DNA from: Niastella vici
GTDB lineage: Bacteria; Bacteroidota; Bacteroidia; Chitinophagales; Chitinophagaceae
Length of the DNA stretch: 64,000 nt
Assembly (NCBI RefSeq): GCF_002077945.1
Contig: NZ_LVYD01000058.1
Location: 434,001-498,000, forward strand
Direction of reading: 5' to 3'
The position numbers were made by a program, and so were the translations under genes. The notes under the pieces were generated by a model. It saw only the letters and a program-made list of their open reading frames with translations. It ran no database searches and was not told where the DNA came from. Shown piece by piece: positions 63,400-64,000 of this stretch. Every line of letters starts with the position of its first letter. Positions within the stretch are counted from its first letter, which is position 1.

Positions 63400-64000
63400 A
63401 TGAAAATTTTTACACACACCTTTCCATACCATGCACTGTATAAATGGATGAAAAGGAAGATCATCCTGCAAACGCTGTATGGTTTGCTGTTGATGATCGC
63501 TTTCAATCAAAATGTTGCTGCGCAAAGAACTTTCGCGCATCCGGGTATCAGCCATAAGCTTTCAGACCTGGAAAGGATGAAATATAATGTGCAGGCCGGT
63601 AAGGAACCCTGGAAAACTTCTTTCCAGAATCTATCCCAAAACCAATATGCCAGCTACAATTATGTGGTGCAGGGCGATGCCAGCGTTACCCGCCTGGTAG
63701 AACCTTCTAGTATTGCAGGTTACAATTACGAGAAATTCAAGTACGATGCATTGGCGGCCTACTATAATTCAATCATGTGGTATATCACGGGCGATGAACG
63801 GCATGCGAAAAAATGCGTCCAGATCTTCAATGCCTGGGTAAACCTTACCCATATTGAATCAAATGGTACCAAGGCGCTCGATGCCGGCCGCGTGATCTGG
63901 AAAATGCTGGAAGGCGCCGAGATCATTAAAAGTACGTATACAGGTTGGTTGCAATCAGACATCAATAAGTTCAAGGCGATGCTGGTGTACCCCGGTTATT
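63400..64000 (+). CDS. Alginate-lyase-family polysaccharide lyase (N-terminal part, cut by window end)
   Basis: An open frame from ATG 63400 to the window end (200 codons). A possible internal start lies at residue 17. A signal sequence (about 17-41) ends NVAAQ. The mature part starts TFAHPGISHKLSDLERMKYN, then GKEPWKTSFQNL, AAYYNSIMWYITGDERHAKK and ILESWN-like IFNAWVNLTHIE. This matches the alpha-barrel alginate lyase superfamily as found in exported Bacteroidota enzymes. Substrate cannot be set from the fragment. It follows an ECF sigma/FecR pair. Confidence 0.8.
   Translation, partial: MKIFTHTFPYHALYKWMKRKIILQTLYGLLLMIAFNQNVAAQRTFAHPGISHKLSDLERMKYNVQAGKEPWKTSFQNLSQNQYASYNYVVQGDASVTRLVEPSSIAGYNYEKFKYDALAAYYNSIMWYITGDERHAKKCVQIFNAWVNLTHIESNGTKALDAGRVIWKMLEGAEIIKSTYTGWLQSDINKFKAMLVYPGY

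Overview
The window looks like chromosomal DNA of a soil- or plant-associated Bacteroidota, most likely family Chitinophagaceae (Niastella/Chitinophaga-like). The evidence is two SusC/SusD pairs, ECF sigma/FecR pairs, type IX secretion C-terminal sorting domains, LytS/LytTR two-component systems, LanB-type RiPP chemistry and a promoter of the Bacteroidota type (TTG-N20-TATTTTTG). The genus is inference.

Layout. 1-13.4 kb: a truncated secreted protein, a type IX-secreted polysaccharide lyase, a WG-repeat protein, a TipA-like MerR regulator with a visible dyad operator, a small lipoprotein, an unusual zinc-ribbon/SDR protein, a giant adhesin-like type IX cargo, two odd tandem tRNA-like genes, a LytS/LytTR pair and a CocE/NonD hydrolase. 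13.4-25.9 kb: one long minus-strand block that is the most interesting part of the window. It holds two Cys-rich peptides with almost identical AG-ending leaders, a C39-like/VKOR/thioredoxin fusion, a TlpA-like thioredoxin, a C39 peptidase ABC exporter, an HlyD adaptor, a stand-alone protein resembling the elimination domain of LanB dehydratases, and four glycosyltransferase-like proteins. I read it as a RiPP cluster that makes exported, disulfide-bonded and possibly glycosylated peptides. This parallels glycocins, but with different enzymes and without a recognisable dehydratase.

26-47.6 kb: a glycan-utilisation region. A frameshifted ECF sigma gene, FecR, STN-type SusC, SusD and a GH31 enzyme are followed by a 42-bp tandem repeat array, a metal-binding-domain protein, and a second block: GH31 with inserted PA14, SusC, SusD, a putative glycan-binding lipoprotein and a BACON-GH5 endoglucanase. 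The GH31 + SusC/D + BACON-GH5 set resembles xyloglucan utilisation loci: GH5 would cut the backbone outside the cell, SusC/D import oligosaccharides, and the GH31 enzymes remove alpha-xylosyl groups.

47.6-64 kb: a minus-strand copper/heavy-metal island (outer-membrane barrel, CopB-type P1B ATPase, haem-binding protein, DUF3347 lipoprotein, His-rich protein), a Crp/Fnr regulator with an alpha/beta hydrolase, a dicarboxylate/amino-acid symporter with a convergent LytS/LytTR pair, a haem-binding/cytochrome P460 protein, a DUF1223 protein, another hydrolase, and an intact ECF sigma/FecR pair leading into an alginate-lyase-like gene cut by the window end. Several intergenic hairpins and repeats (inverted 7-mer and 8-mer microsatellites, TCCCGA...TCGGGA palindromes) are scattered through the window.
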